Position numbers and translations under genes: made by a program. Below, in pieces: positions 1-8,976 of a stretch of 64,000 nucleotides of DNA (its first letter is position 1; each line of letters starts with the position of its first letter). Location: NCBI RefSeq assembly GCF_021012795.1, contig NZ_VFYU01000014.1, positions 62,001 to 126,000 on the forward strand, read 5' to 3'. The notes beneath the pieces were generated by a model. That model had not been told where the DNA came from and made no database searches. It saw nothing but the letters and a program-made list of their open reading frames with translations. This DNA comes from Psychrobacter sp. I-STPA10. Lineage in GTDB: Bacteria > Pseudomonadota > Gammaproteobacteria > Pseudomonadales > Moraxellaceae.

Positions 1-1142
1 AAGTCTTCAGATACCGTCGCATTCACGGTTAAGTCACCTTCTGCAAGATCACCAAGCTCATCCAAAAGACGTAAAATCGCCATTTGGTTACGCTCGTTCT
101 CCTCTTGGATTTTCTGTGCCCGCTCCGACTCAACCTGCATGTCTTGACGTTGTCTTAACGTCTCTGTCTCAATAAATAATTTTTCACTGTTGCCACGCAA
201 TCTATACAGACGGAATAAAGAATATAAAACCCCTAATACACCAAATAATAGTCCCAAAGCAGAGCCCATGACATAGGGGTGTTCAAGTAAATTACGGTTG
301 ATACTTGCCAGTCTTTTTTGTGTATTATCAGCAAACTCACTCAGCTCTCTTGCTTGCTCTGTACTTTGCACAGAAGGAGATTGCAGATCGGGTATATCTT
401 CTGTCACAGGCTCGATGATTTTGTTATATAATTGTGCCGCCTCTTGTAAGGCAGGGACTTGTCCACCCATCTGTGAAACTTGTTGATTTAAATTTTGAGC
501 AAAGCGTTGGCGTAGGTTATTAAAGCCACTAGGAGACTGCTCGGGATTGTCAAGTAACTGCTGATAATCTCGTCCTAATTGCTCAATTCGTTTGATTTGT
601 TCTTGTAAGCTGGCTATCTGTTCTGGAGTAGCATTGGCTGCGGTTGCCTGCTCAATTGCCCTTGCATATATCGAGTGTAGGGTGCTGGCAGCTTCATTAA
701 ACTGCTGTTTAGAGTCTTGAACAATATTGGTATTATTTCTATTATTCAAAAAACCCTCTGCTTCAGGTTTTTTTTGTTGCCATTGAGCTAATAAATCATT
801 AGAAATCGTTGGATCGTCAGTATAGCGTTGCATTTCATAAAGCGCACGCTCATAACCTTGAATATCTTTTTGTAGGTTTTCATATCCTAAAGAAGACATC
901 TCATAATCTTGTGTGAAGGCAGCTTCATTAATATCATTAATAATTCGTGATGAATAATGATCTAACTCATAGACACTATGAATATAATTATTAATCCTAT
1001 CTAAATACACCACTAAAAGTATCAAACTCACAATACTTACGATTAAAAAAAGCCATAGCAGCCCTATCCACCGTTTTCTTTTGTTGTTAGATTTTAATAG
1101 GGGTTGATTGCTTTCATCTTTTATGGCTATACCTTGGCTCAT
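1..1142 (-). CDS. pilJ: Type IV pilus methyl-accepting chemotaxis protein PilJ, N-terminal part (cut by window edge)
   Basis: The reading frame opens at ATG 1142-1140 (MSQGIAIKDESNQ) and stays open to base 1, so only about 380 N-terminal residues are present. It shows a short cytoplasmic N-terminus and a first membrane helix at about residues 25-45. A long Gln/Asn-rich periplasmic helical domain follows, then a second membrane helix at about 290-310 and the start of the HAMP-like linker. The methyl-accepting signalling domain lies outside the window. PilJ is the receptor of the Pil-Chp system that controls twitching motility. A GAGGA ribosome site sits 8 bases before the ATG. The gene follows pilI in the usual order but after an unusually long gap of 467 bp. 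The identification rests on architecture plus the pilG-pilH-pilI context. Confidence 0.88.
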   Translation of the reverse strand, partial: MSQGIAIKDESNQPLLKSNNKRKRWIGLLWLFLIVSIVSLILLVVYLDRINNYIHSVYELDHYSSRIINDINEAAFTQDYEMSSLGYENLQKDIQGYERALYEMQRYTDDPTISNDLLAQWQQKKPEAEGFLNNRNNTNIVQDSKQQFNEAASTLHSIYARAIEQATAANATPEQIASLQEQIKRIEQLGRDYQQLLDNPEQSPSGFNNLRQRFAQNLNQQVSQMGGQVPALQEAAQLYNKIIEPVTEDIPDLQSPSVQSTEQARELSEFADNTQKRLASINRNLLEHPYVMGSALGLLFGVLGVLYSLFRLYRLRGNSEKLFIETETLRQRQDMQVESERAQKIQEENERNQMAILRLLDELGDLAEGDLTVNATVSED

Positions 1143-1609
1143 GACATCCGTCCTCAAAAACACAATAGGTTATCAAAATATTGATGTTTAAATTTATTTG
1201 TGAAAAAAATTAAATTGATTGTTAAATTAAATAAGGAAAGCTATACATAACATACTTTCTTCTTAGCCTTTAGAATAAATGTCTTAATACAAGTTTTAAT
1301 TATTGGAACAATTCATTCTAATATTAGGTTAAAGCATAATGGCTCATAAAGTCTGATATAGCCCATATCTATATTTTTTATCTCCACATATTCTATGTTT
1401 TAGGGGTGTGGCTTTATTTATCATTTATCTAAACATAGAGTCTGGATTTACTGATGGTGATCCTTTTTATATCTAAACTAAATTAGTAACTACACGTTAT
1501 TGCTTTATTTTTTGTTTTGATAAGTTATAGAATATCATCATTATCTTGTAAATTAAATTTATAAAATTTATCAATAACTTATAAACAAGAAATACCAATC
1601 ATCACAACA
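1143..1609. other. Non-coding gap between pilI and pilJ
   Basis: This is 467 bp of AT-rich sequence with no convincing reading frame, hairpin terminator or repeat. In other pil-chp clusters the two genes are nearly contiguous. The gap may therefore hold a promoter for pilJ, but I cannot point to a strong one. Confidence 0.5.
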
Positions 1610-2140
1610 CTAAAGCGCAGCTTCTAAGTATCTACTGTCTTTTATCAATAAATTGGGCATAAATACATACCAATGTTGATCATCCCTACTAAAACGTCCA
1701 TGGTTGTAGGGTAAAAAAGCAGAATCTTCAGGAAGAAAAACTGGCTCATACTGTGACAATTTAAACTGTTGAATACCAAACACTTTATCTACCAACAGCC
1801 CTGAATAAATATCAGGTTGATCAATCACCATGATTTTACGGTTTGCAGATGTCAGGTTATCGGTTTGTAAATTGAGGAAAGCTGCCAAATCAGTAATAGG
1901 CAATAAACGACCACGAATATTAGCAATACCTAACATCCAAGATTGAGTTAGCGGTATTGGAGTCATATCAGGTGAAACTAATATCTCGGAGATGTCTCCC
2001 ATCGGGGCGACCATACGTTGACCTGCTACCTCAAAAGCCACACCAAGCCACTGTGATTGATTATTTTTATGCCGACCACTGGTGCGTGATTGTGCCAAGT
2101 CGGACAGACGCAATAATTCAATAAATCCACGTGATGCCAA
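1610..2140 (-). CDS. pilI: CheW-like adaptor PilI of the twitching chemosensory system
   Basis: This 176-residue protein has a single CheW-type domain. Recognisable segments are GDISEIL near residue 48, the conserved NIRGRLLPITDL near 73-84, and VDKVFGI near 119. Such adaptors couple the receptor PilJ to the kinase ChpA and work in the cytoplasm at the pole. The frame begins with TTG at 2140, and GGAG lies 7 bases upstream. There is no in-frame ATG early in the domain, so a TTG start is likely. The gene starts 14 bp after pilH ends and is probably co-transcribed with it. Confidence 0.9.
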   Translation of the reverse strand: MASRGFIELLRLSDLAQSRTSGRHKNNQSQWLGVAFEVAGQRMVAPMGDISEILVSPDMTPIPLTQSWMLGIANIRGRLLPITDLAAFLNLQTDNLTSANRKIMVIDQPDIYSGLLVDKVFGIQQFKLSQYEPVFLPEDSAFLPYNHGRFSRDDQHWYVFMPNLLIKDSRYLEAAL

Positions 2141-2154
2141 AATATTACTCCAAA

Positions 2155-2520
2155 CTAAGCCGTCATGACGGATTGAATGACTTGCATGAGTTCTTTTTCG
2201 TCAACAGGCTTAGTGAGATAATCTTTTGCCCCTTGCCGTTTTCCCCACACTCGATCTGTTTCTTGATTTTTGGTGCTGATAATAACCACAGGGATATGTG
2301 ATGTCTGCTTACCACGAGTAATTTTGCGAGTTGCCTGAAATCCATTCATCTCTGGCATGACCACATCCATTAAAACCACATCTGGCAAATGCTCTTCAGC
2401 AAGCTGACAACCTTGCTCTCCATTTGAAGCTTCTATGATCTCAAAATCATTTTTGCCCAGTATTTCACGAAATCTGGCCATCTCTGAGGGTGAGTCATCG
2501 ACAACGAGTACTTTTACCAT
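2155..2520 (-). CDS. pilH: Twitching motility response regulator PilH
   Basis: This is a single-domain CheY-like receiver of 121 residues. The acidic pair is D8-D9, the phosphoacceptor is D52 in LMDVVMP, and the conserved lysine lies in YLTKPVD near residue 105. In the pil-chp system PilH acts with PilG downstream of the ChpA kinase to tune pilus retraction. There is no output domain. It follows pilG after 385 bp and is only 14 bp ahead of pilI, so pilH-pilI form the tight part of the cluster. The assignment as PilH rather than another CheY is by position and resemblance. Confidence 0.9.
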   Translation of the reverse strand: MVKVLVVDDSPSEMARFREILGKNDFEIIEASNGEQGCQLAEEHLPDVVLMDVVMPEMNGFQATRKITRGKQTSHIPVVIISTKNQETDRVWGKRQGAKDYLTKPVDEKELMQVIQSVMTA

Positions 2521-2905
2521 AATCTTAGACCTTTTTTTATTGACTGATAAGGTTGCTTAGCTATATTAGCTGCCGCGCCCCTATCATGGCTCAAATATCT
2601 TTTAATACAAAAGTTAAAATAATAAATCAAATATTCTAACATAAATCACAAGCACGGGATGTCGTGACCACTACTATTTACAGGTGAATTAATTATTAAT
2701 AATATAGGATAGACTGTTTATTCATCAAGCAAATACTTATTAAACCTAGAGGGTCTATTCATTTTATATAACTTTAGTCTAAGTCATACATCATAACTCA
2801 AATCACCAAAAACTAATATTATTAAAGATAAAATTAGTCTATCGGTTATTTAAATGTATGATACCCATCATATAAGTAGCGATAGTATCAAATTATTTTT
2901 ATTTA
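2521..2905. other. Non-coding gap between pilG and pilH
   Basis: This is 385 bp of AT-rich sequence without a supported gene. In Pseudomonas pilG and pilH are adjacent. I see no mobile-element ends here that would explain the extra spacing. Confidence 0.5.
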
Positions 2906-3289
2906 TTATTTATAGTGTTTTATTGTCTCAAATAATTCATCTTTGCTAAAAGGTTTGGTCAAATATTCATCTGCTCCAACAATGCGTCCACGTGCTTTGT
3001 CAAACAAGCCATCTTTAGAAGATAGCATGATCACAGGAGTATTGGCATACTCAGGATTATTCTTAATCAGTGCACAAGTCTGATAACCATCTAGACGTGG
3101 CATCATGATGTCGACAAAAATAATCGCAGGATTGGTGTCTGCTATTTTTGCTAAGGCATCAAACCCATCCACTGCTGTCACAACCTCACAACCCTCTTTT
3201 TGTAGCAAGCTTTCGGCAGTACGTCGAATTGTTTTAGAGTCATCAATTACCATGACCTTTAAACCAGTAAAAATCGTATCCATCATCAT
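2906..3289 (-). CDS. pilG: Twitching motility response regulator PilG
   Basis: This is a single CheY-like receiver of 127 residues. It is strikingly close to the pseudomonad PilG: the GLKVMVIDDSKTIRRTAE start, phosphoacceptor D60 in FVDIMMPRLDGYQTC, and SSKDGLFDKARGRIVG before the lysine of YLTKPFSK. PilG promotes pilus extension and polar recruitment of extension factors. The frame starts with three consecutive ATG codons (3289, 3286, 3283). The AGGA at the ribosome site is best spaced for the third, so the true protein may begin MDTIFTG. Confidence 0.94.
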   Translation of the reverse strand: MMMDTIFTGLKVMVIDDSKTIRRTAESLLQKEGCEVVTAVDGFDALAKIADTNPAIIFVDIMMPRLDGYQTCALIKNNPEYANTPVIMLSSKDGLFDKARGRIVGADEYLTKPFSKDELFETIKHYK

Positions 3290-3963
3290 TGTCCTAATTC
3301 ATTGCTAATATTGTTGTTTAATAAGTTATCGTTTAATAAGACTTTAAGTTTATGTATGTGTTAGGCAAATATATACTTGCTTTTTCATGCCAAAGCAACA
3401 AATACTCAGTATTCACCTGTCTTTTTCACAAACAAAATGCCTGTGTGTACTATGGTTCATGTATTATTGCCATTTTTAGCACAAACGCATGATTTTTTCC
3501 ACTTATTTCATATATCAGCTACTCAAATTAAGCCATTATTTTTATTGAAATAAGCATAACTCAATGATGCCATGGCAACTGTGCTTTTGTTTTAAATATA
3601 AAACTACTCTACTATATAAGAGATAAGATATACGCTGTAAAAACTAGCTGTTAGCTACTTAATACTGATGATAGTGGCAACTCAAGACAAAACGGTTACT
3701 TTATCACCCTCATGTGTAGCACTAAATATATGGCTTGGCTGTCTCATAACTGTATGATCTTCAATTGACTATAAACTTGTCATATCCAAAAAATCAACTT
3801 ACTGACTCATCATAACATGAGATAATGTTTAATAAATGTAAACGACACAATAATTAAATAGCCAATATTTACTCGATTGGTTTATGTGTTTCATTCTCTA
3901 TTAAAATAGCCTCACCACAGAAAATTATACTAAATTATCAGTTCAATATCATTAAGGATTATT
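3290..3963. other. Intergenic region containing one decayed dispersed repeat
   Basis: This 674-bp region lies between divergent genes pilG and the membrane-fusion lipoprotein gene. It holds the degenerate 105-bp repeat at 3670-3774 and is otherwise AT-rich with no supported gene. It must contain the promoters of both flanking genes. A clear ribosome site, AAGG, ends the region just before ATG 3964. Confidence 0.5.
3670..3774 (-). repeat. Decayed copy of the TATAGTC...GACTATA dispersed repeat
   Basis: Read on the minus strand it begins TATAGTCAATTGAAGA. It keeps the CAGTTATGAGACAGCCAAGC block, which corresponds to CTGTTACGAGG...CGAGC in the better copy at 21751-21857, and ends near GTAACCGTTTTGTCTTGAG. 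Both arms and the centre are recognisable but mutated. It is one of six family members in the window. Confidence 0.6.
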
Positions 3964-5307
3964 ATGCAGTCATGGCTATCTTCTCTTTATATCCATTATC
4001 AAGTGACTAAAACACCCAGTCAGTTAGGTGATATTGTCCAAAATATAAGAAAAAATCCTGCTTCTTCTTATTATAGGGGACATCATACGCTAACAGCGAT
4101 TCTGCTAGCCAGCACCCTAAGTTTGATTGGTTGTGACAACGCATCAAAGCCAACAGATAAGCAACAAACTGTGTCTATCGAAGATAATGAAATTATCTTA
4201 TCGAAAGATGTTATCTGGTCAACTCAGCCTGAGCGTTATCAACCCAGCTTTAACTTATATGGGGTGCTTGTACCCATTGCACAGGCAACCATATTAGCAC
4301 CTGATTCAGGTAATATTACCTCTATTTTGGTAGAAGATGGAGACTGGGTGAAACCGCAACAAATTTTATTACGTTTATCTGCTACTGTTACACATCCAAA
4401 TGATGCCATCAATGAAACAGCTACCAATACAACTGCAACTAATACAGCTAATAATAACCAACAAGTCACCATCACTGGCTATAATGATCGTGTGCCTACA
4501 TCGATTGGAGAACGCAATATTGCGAATACAACAACATTAAATAGCAATCATACGCTAACCGATGACATCAGTGATACTACTGAGACATTAGAAGAAGATT
4601 TGGATACTTTGGTAGAAAATTTGGATACCTTAGAAAATAACAGTACTCAGACCAATAAGACAAAAACAGAAGACATCATATCCAAGCAGCAAACTAATGA
4701 GTTTGTTATAAAAGCTCCATTTGCTGGTAAGATAAGTGAGCTAATCTCTAGCCATACAGTAGAAAAACAACAGGTGTTAATGAAAATATCGGATACACAC
4801 CAGTTGCAACTTATTGGTGAGCTACCAATTAGTACTCAATCACAATTATCTATTGGTCAAAATGTCAACTTTACCATTCCTAGTACTCATGACACTTTTA
4901 CAGGACAAATTAGTAAAATTACTCCAAATCTTGAACAGCAGATAGTCACTGTACATGCACCAGTCATGCCAAACCGAATCAGTCAGTCGCATTTGAAATC
5001 AGGTATGTCAGCAACCATGACCATCGAATATGGACAAATGCAAGTGGGGGTACGCTTGCCAGCAGCAGCCATTCACAATGTGGATTTAAGCATGTTAACT
5101 GCCAAGCATCCACGCCCTGCCACGCCTATTGAGGGACATGTATGGGCGATTAAACAAGATCAGCGTTTAGAGTTACAACCTGTACAAATTGTGGCTTATT
5201 TTGCAGATACCCAGCAGTATTTAGTATCAGGAATTAATAATGACAGTCTGATTTGTGTAGCAGAGCTTCCTCTTGATTCACAGGGTAAGAAAGTAGCTTT
5301 GCAATAA
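3964..5307 (+). CDS. Periplasmic adaptor (membrane fusion) lipoprotein, HlyD/RND type
   Basis: This 447-residue protein has a lipobox-like segment ending LSLIGC with the Cys near residue 57. Before it is an unusually long N-terminal stretch of about 40 residues. The barrel-sandwich halves are visible around residues 105-140 (ILAPDSGNITSILVEDGDWV) and 247-290 (VIKAPFAGKISELI). They are separated by a roughly 110-residue Asn/Thr-rich low-complexity segment instead of an alpha hairpin. A beta-barrel region follows. Such proteins bridge an inner-membrane pump and an outer-membrane channel, but no pump gene adjoins it. The ATG at 3964 has AAGG six bases upstream. The pump partner and substrate are unknown. 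Confidence 0.75.
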   Translation: MQSWLSSLYIHYQVTKTPSQLGDIVQNIRKNPASSYYRGHHTLTAILLASTLSLIGCDNASKPTDKQQTVSIEDNEIILSKDVIWSTQPERYQPSFNLYGVLVPIAQATILAPDSGNITSILVEDGDWVKPQQILLRLSATVTHPNDAINETATNTTATNTANNNQQVTITGYNDRVPTSIGERNIANTTTLNSNHTLTDDISDTTETLEEDLDTLVENLDTLENNSTQTNKTKTEDIISKQQTNEFVIKAPFAGKISELISSHTVEKQQVLMKISDTHQLQLIGELPISTQSQLSIGQNVNFTIPSTHDTFTGQISKITPNLEQQIVTVHAPVMPNRISQSHLKSGMSATMTIEYGQMQVGVRLPAAAIHNVDLSMLTAKHPRPATPIEGHVWAIKQDQRLELQPVQIVAYFADTQQYLVSGINNDSLICVAELPLDSQGKKVALQ

Positions 5308-5621
5308 AAATCAGTCAATAAAATCGCCTTAAAACAGCCAAGTGAAAAGCGTATCAATTACAAGTAAGTAGCACAAGACAATGTGATGGATTTATTTGGA
5401 AATGACTATAGTATAATGTCAATGGTTATGAACAAACATACTCCATATTTATGTAAGTTTATTTTAAGATAAAAATAAGCAAGATAAAAATAAATAGGTG
5501 CTGTAACATTTTGCTTATTGTCTAGCAACATAGATATTCGGCATGATAATAGGTAAATCTTAACTTGCACTGATAAACACCAATAACTTAACAACTAACT
5601 TAACAACAAGAGTAGAGAATT
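5308..5621 (+). promoter_or_regulatory. Upstream region of the two-component operon, with a candidate -10 at 5411-5416
   Basis: This 314-bp gap carries a consensus TATAAT at 5411-5416 within GACTATAGTATAATG. The -35 match upstream is poor. The rest is AT-rich, without a gene or a clear terminator. It probably drives the response regulator and kinase genes. Confidence 0.4.
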
Positions 5622-6344
5622 ATGAGCAAACAAATCTTATTAATTGAGGATGATCCTGATTTGGCAGAATTGATTGCCGACTATCTCTCGATGAATTATT
5701 ATGAAGTTCATCATGCAGCAACAGGACAAGAAGGGCTTGATACATTAGATACCAAAGAACGTGCCATTGATTTGGTTATTTTAGATTTGATGCTGCCAGA
5801 TATGGACGGCATGCAAGTATGTCAGCAAGTTCGCGGCAAAAAAAATAGCCAAACCAATAAAGTACCGATTATCATGCTCACGGCAAAAGGCGATACCACC
5901 GATCGAGTGCTTGGACTGGAGATGGGGGCAGATGACTATATTGCCAAGCCTTTTGAGCCACGCGAGTTATTGGCTCGTATCCGTGCTGTACTGCGCCGCC
6001 ATGAACAACCAAACCAAGCAGACAGCCATTCTGACAGTTTAACTTTTGGACGACTCAGCGTGTTTCCTGATAGCCATGAGGTGACCATTGATGATCAGCC
6101 TGTACGCCTAACCACTCACCAATTTCAGTTATTACATTACTTTGCAACGCATGCAGGTAAAGTGCTAAATCGTGAGCAACTATGGCAAGCCATGCCCAAT
6201 GATGACAGCTCAGATAATATTGACCGTGCCATTGATGTGCATATCTCAAGACTTCGTGCTTTGATTGAAGACAATCCACGCCAACCCAAACGCATCATTA
6301 CTGTTCGTGGTGTGGGTTATCAATTTGCCACCGATCAGGTATAA
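5622..6344 (+). CDS. OmpR/PhoB-family response regulator
   Basis: This 240-residue protein has an N-terminal receiver: acidic pair D10-D11, phosphoacceptor D55 in ILDLMLPDMDG, and lysine in YIAKPFEP. Its C-terminal winged-helix DNA-binding domain contains LTTHQFQLL, SRLRALIEDNP and VRGVGYQF. It is paired with the histidine kinase starting 41 bp downstream. It resembles the RstA/CpxR branch, but I cannot assign an ortholog. Its targets may include the adjacent membrane-fusion lipoprotein gene; that is only inference from proximity. Confidence 0.9.
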   Translation: MSKQILLIEDDPDLAELIADYLSMNYYEVHHAATGQEGLDTLDTKERAIDLVILDLMLPDMDGMQVCQQVRGKKNSQTNKVPIIMLTAKGDTTDRVLGLEMGADDYIAKPFEPRELLARIRAVLRRHEQPNQADSHSDSLTFGRLSVFPDSHEVTIDDQPVRLTTHQFQLLHYFATHAGKVLNREQLWQAMPNDDSSDNIDRAIDVHISRLRALIEDNPRQPKRIITVRGVGYQFATDQV

Positions 6345-6385
6345 AGCTTGATGTCCTGTTTCATTGTTAATAGCAGACTGATGTA

Positions 6386-8389
6386 ATGCACAGACTTGGT
6401 CTACACTCTGTGTTTAGCAAGCTTTTTGCCAGTGTGATGCTGACATTAATCTTGTTTGCCATCGCCATGGTAATGCTAACGCAACTGGTTCATGATAACT
6501 CTGCCAACACTCGTTGGCAGGTGCTTGCCAACCAAATTTTGACCCAAGTCGATCCATTTTTAGATGAGCTTAATATTGCCACAAACCAACAAAATCGGCT
6601 CAAAGCTCGATTTATGATGGCAGTGGTAAAAAAAAGCTTTGATATTTTTGATGAATCACTACAAGCAAAAATGGGTCTGTATGATGCTGAAGGGCATTTG
6701 TTGGTACAAACTGATAACAGCGATTTACCAAAAGAATTACCAGAAGAGCCTTCTTGGATAGCGCAAATATTACCAGTTCTCACCGATGCGGATACACCCG
6801 CTAATAATCAAGTACGAGCCTATAGTCAAACTGGCTATATTTTATTATATGAAAGCCGTCATCCTCTAAAACGCTCCAAATTTGCTGCTGTACTCAATCT
6901 ATTTACTGGCACTTTATTACTGCTCATTATTATGACGTTGGTATTATGGTGGATTGCACGTTCGATGACATGGCGCATTAACCAAATGAGCCAACAAATG
7001 AATCAACTGGGTGATGGTGATTTTAGTGTGCGTGTACCTGTCAAAGGTACAGATGAAATAGCCAGCTTGGCAAAAGGGTTTAACCAAGCTGCGCAAAAAA
7101 TTGAACAGCTTATCAGTGCTAATAACCTTTTATTGGCACACGCTTCACATGAGCTACGCACCCCCATCACCCGTATTCGTCTACAAGTCGAAATGATGGA
7201 TATGCTAGCACAGCAGCTACCAGAGACCACCAAAACCAAATTTGATAAACGAGCACAAGCCATTAACCGAGATCTGACAGGGCTTAATGATCTGGTTGAG
7301 AGCATTTTATTGGTCAGTCGTTTGGATGCAGGGCATGCTTTAGAACAAGTAGAAAAACTTGATCTGTTTGATCTGGTAAAACAAGAAACACAACATTATA
7401 GTGAGGCCACATTGTTTGGTGAACATGTGGTGATGCTTGGACAACCTAAGCTGCTCATACATTTGATTCGTAATTTACTTAATAATGCGATGATTCATGG
7501 TACGCCACCCATTGAAGTACACGTCTATGGTGCGATGTCACTATCTGACGCATTGACTGCCCCTGAGCATATTTATGAACAACCCATCATAGATATAACA
7601 CCACCACAAGATAGCCACACCAGCCGTTCCATCAGTGATGAGCAACCAGAGATAACTACTTTACCAATACCACTAACTACACCAACGGCAGCTACTGAGG
7701 CTGAGCACGTTACCAATAATGTCAATAGTGCTAAGAATGCCGAGTATGAAACAGTGACTCAATACGATACCAATGATTGTGATACTGTCATGACACCCAA
7801 TAAATTAGCTGTATTATCGCCAAATAATACCAATGATAATTTGCCACTAGATCTGTCACAATTCAGCTTTGTTGCTATTGATATAACAAAATTCAAAGAA
7901 CAAGCTGGCGTTATACTTGATATTCATCAGATTGCTGATCTTGCACTACAAGAAATTGAGCATGAGGTAGCACAACAAGCCAAACAGTCAGAGAAAGCAC
8001 CGCAATCACAAACATCATTAAGTACCTTCAGTACTGAACCAACCACTCAAGATAAATCCACCAAGACAGATAAGCCCAATCGTGGCAATTTATTACCTGA
8101 TAACCCATTTGCAAAACGCTCAAAGAAAAGTAAGACGCAAACGCCTGTTTATGCTGTTTTAGCAGTGATTGATCAAGGTAGCGGTATTCCTGAGGACAAA
8201 CGTCAAGATATCTTTAGCCCTTTTGTACGTTTACAACAACAAAAAAAGGGATCGGGACTAGGACTATCTTTAGTATCACAAATCATCGAAGCACATCAAG
8301 GTAAAATACTCACCGATACAGTAGATGGGCACACTCGTTTTTTAGCCATTTTACCAACGACCACCTCTCATGACGCCAATAATAAATAA
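6386..8389 (+). CDS. Sensor histidine kinase with a large insert in its ATPase domain
   Basis: This is a 667-residue inner-membrane kinase. TM1 is at about 14-35, a periplasmic sensor domain spans about 36-165, TM2 about 168-190, and HAMP about 190-243. The H-box HASHELRTPITR has the phospho-acceptor His255. The N-box RNLLNNA is near residue 366 and the G1 box VIDQGSGIP near 596, followed by GSGLGLSLV. The N-box to G1 distance is about 230 residues, whereas this kinase family usually has a few tens. The extra stretch, about residues 385-590, is Thr/Asn/Ser-rich and looks disordered. All catalytic motifs are kept, so it is probably active. It forms a two-component pair with the upstream regulator. 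Confidence 0.9.
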   Translation: MHRLGLHSVFSKLFASVMLTLILFAIAMVMLTQLVHDNSANTRWQVLANQILTQVDPFLDELNIATNQQNRLKARFMMAVVKKSFDIFDESLQAKMGLYDAEGHLLVQTDNSDLPKELPEEPSWIAQILPVLTDADTPANNQVRAYSQTGYILLYESRHPLKRSKFAAVLNLFTGTLLLLIIMTLVLWWIARSMTWRINQMSQQMNQLGDGDFSVRVPVKGTDEIASLAKGFNQAAQKIEQLISANNLLLAHASHELRTPITRIRLQVEMMDMLAQQLPETTKTKFDKRAQAINRDLTGLNDLVESILLVSRLDAGHALEQVEKLDLFDLVKQETQHYSEATLFGEHVVMLGQPKLLIHLIRNLLNNAMIHGTPPIEVHVYGAMSLSDALTAPEHIYEQPIIDITPPQDSHTSRSISDEQPEITTLPIPLTTPTAATEAEHVTNNVNSAKNAEYETVTQYDTNDCDTVMTPNKLAVLSPNNTNDNLPLDLSQFSFVAIDITKFKEQAGVILDIHQIADLALQEIEHEVAQQAKQSEKAPQSQTSLSTFSTEPTTQDKSTKTDKPNRGNLLPDNPFAKRSKKSKTQTPVYAVLAVIDQGSGIPEDKRQDIFSPFVRLQQQKKGSGLGLSLVSQIIEAHQGKILTDTVDGHTRFLAILPTTTSHDANNK

Positions 8390-8456
8390 CCGCGTAAATA
8401 AATTTAACACCACAATTATATTTTATATTTAACACTCATCTTTTAGCATACTTATA

Positions 8457-8723
8457 CCCCACTCTCAACTTTATTTTATAAAATCATATATGACCCCTCC
8501 CATATCCTCCCCTTGAAGTAAGGGGAGGACTTAAAAACCAGTTCCTCCCCCTGAGGAGGAATATAGCGAAACACTGTTTCGCCCCTGGAGAGCGTTAATA
8601 AATAGTCCAGTGGACTATTTTAGCGATGCAAGACGAAAAGCTGTGCTTGTAGTACAAGACAAGAGCTATGCTCGCGTAGTAAGGGGGAGGTTAGGAGGGG
8701 GTCTTATAAGTTGAGAGTAGCGT
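8457..8723 (+). repeat. CCCCACTCTCAAC-ended palindromic element, copy 1 (long form)
   Basis: This 267-bp element begins CCCCACTCTCAACTT and ends AAGTTGAGAGT followed by AGCGT, or nearly its inverse. The 9-bp direct repeat ATACTTATA flanks it at 8448-8456 and 8724-8732. The interior carries runs such as CCCCTCCC and GGGGAGGAC that can pair. Relative to copy 2 it holds about 125 extra bases at the loop (about 8563-8688), with their own small hairpins. It encodes no protein. It looks like a miniature inverted-repeat transposable element. Confidence 0.8.
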
Positions 8724-8728
8724 ATACT

Positions 8729-8831
8729 TATAGTCAATCTAATATAATTTCACCACAAGGCAACCGAGTGCAGATAGTACACCCATCTAGCGAGGTTAAC
8801 ACCGTGGTGGATTTATAGTAGGCAGACTATA
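8729..8831 (+). repeat. TATAGTC...GACTATA dispersed repeat
   Basis: This 103-bp element starts TATAGTCAATCTAA and ends GCAGACTATA. Its core contains CAAGGCAACCGAG and GCGAGGTTAACACCGTGG, as in the copies near 21751 and 29287. It directly abuts the longer element at 8457-8723, whose right flanking duplication overlaps its first four bases. It lies about 145 bp upstream of metN. Confidence 0.75.
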
Positions 8832-8976
8832 TCCCAAATTGGAGTTAAAATACGCCTACTTATTCACTGTAGGAATGATATCATGCCAGCTCAACATATC
8901 TAAAAGTTTCCAGCTATGCTATATTATGACGCTTTGTTTCACCTGCCCCTATTTCCTACTGCGTGACAGCATTTAG

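Larger units (their letters stand above)
8390..8976. other. Intergenic region filled largely by two repeats, upstream of metN
   Basis: This is 587 bp between the kinase gene and metN. Two repetitive elements (8457-8723 and 8729-8831) occupy about two thirds. The remaining 145 bp before metN holds a possible -10, TATATT, at about 8920-8925. I see no SAM riboswitch or clear MetJ-box array. Confidence 0.5.

Noticed and set aside
298..486. Plus-strand 62-codon frame over pilJ
   Set aside because: Antisense to the open PilJ frame that runs to the window edge; Cys/Ser-rich translation without family match.
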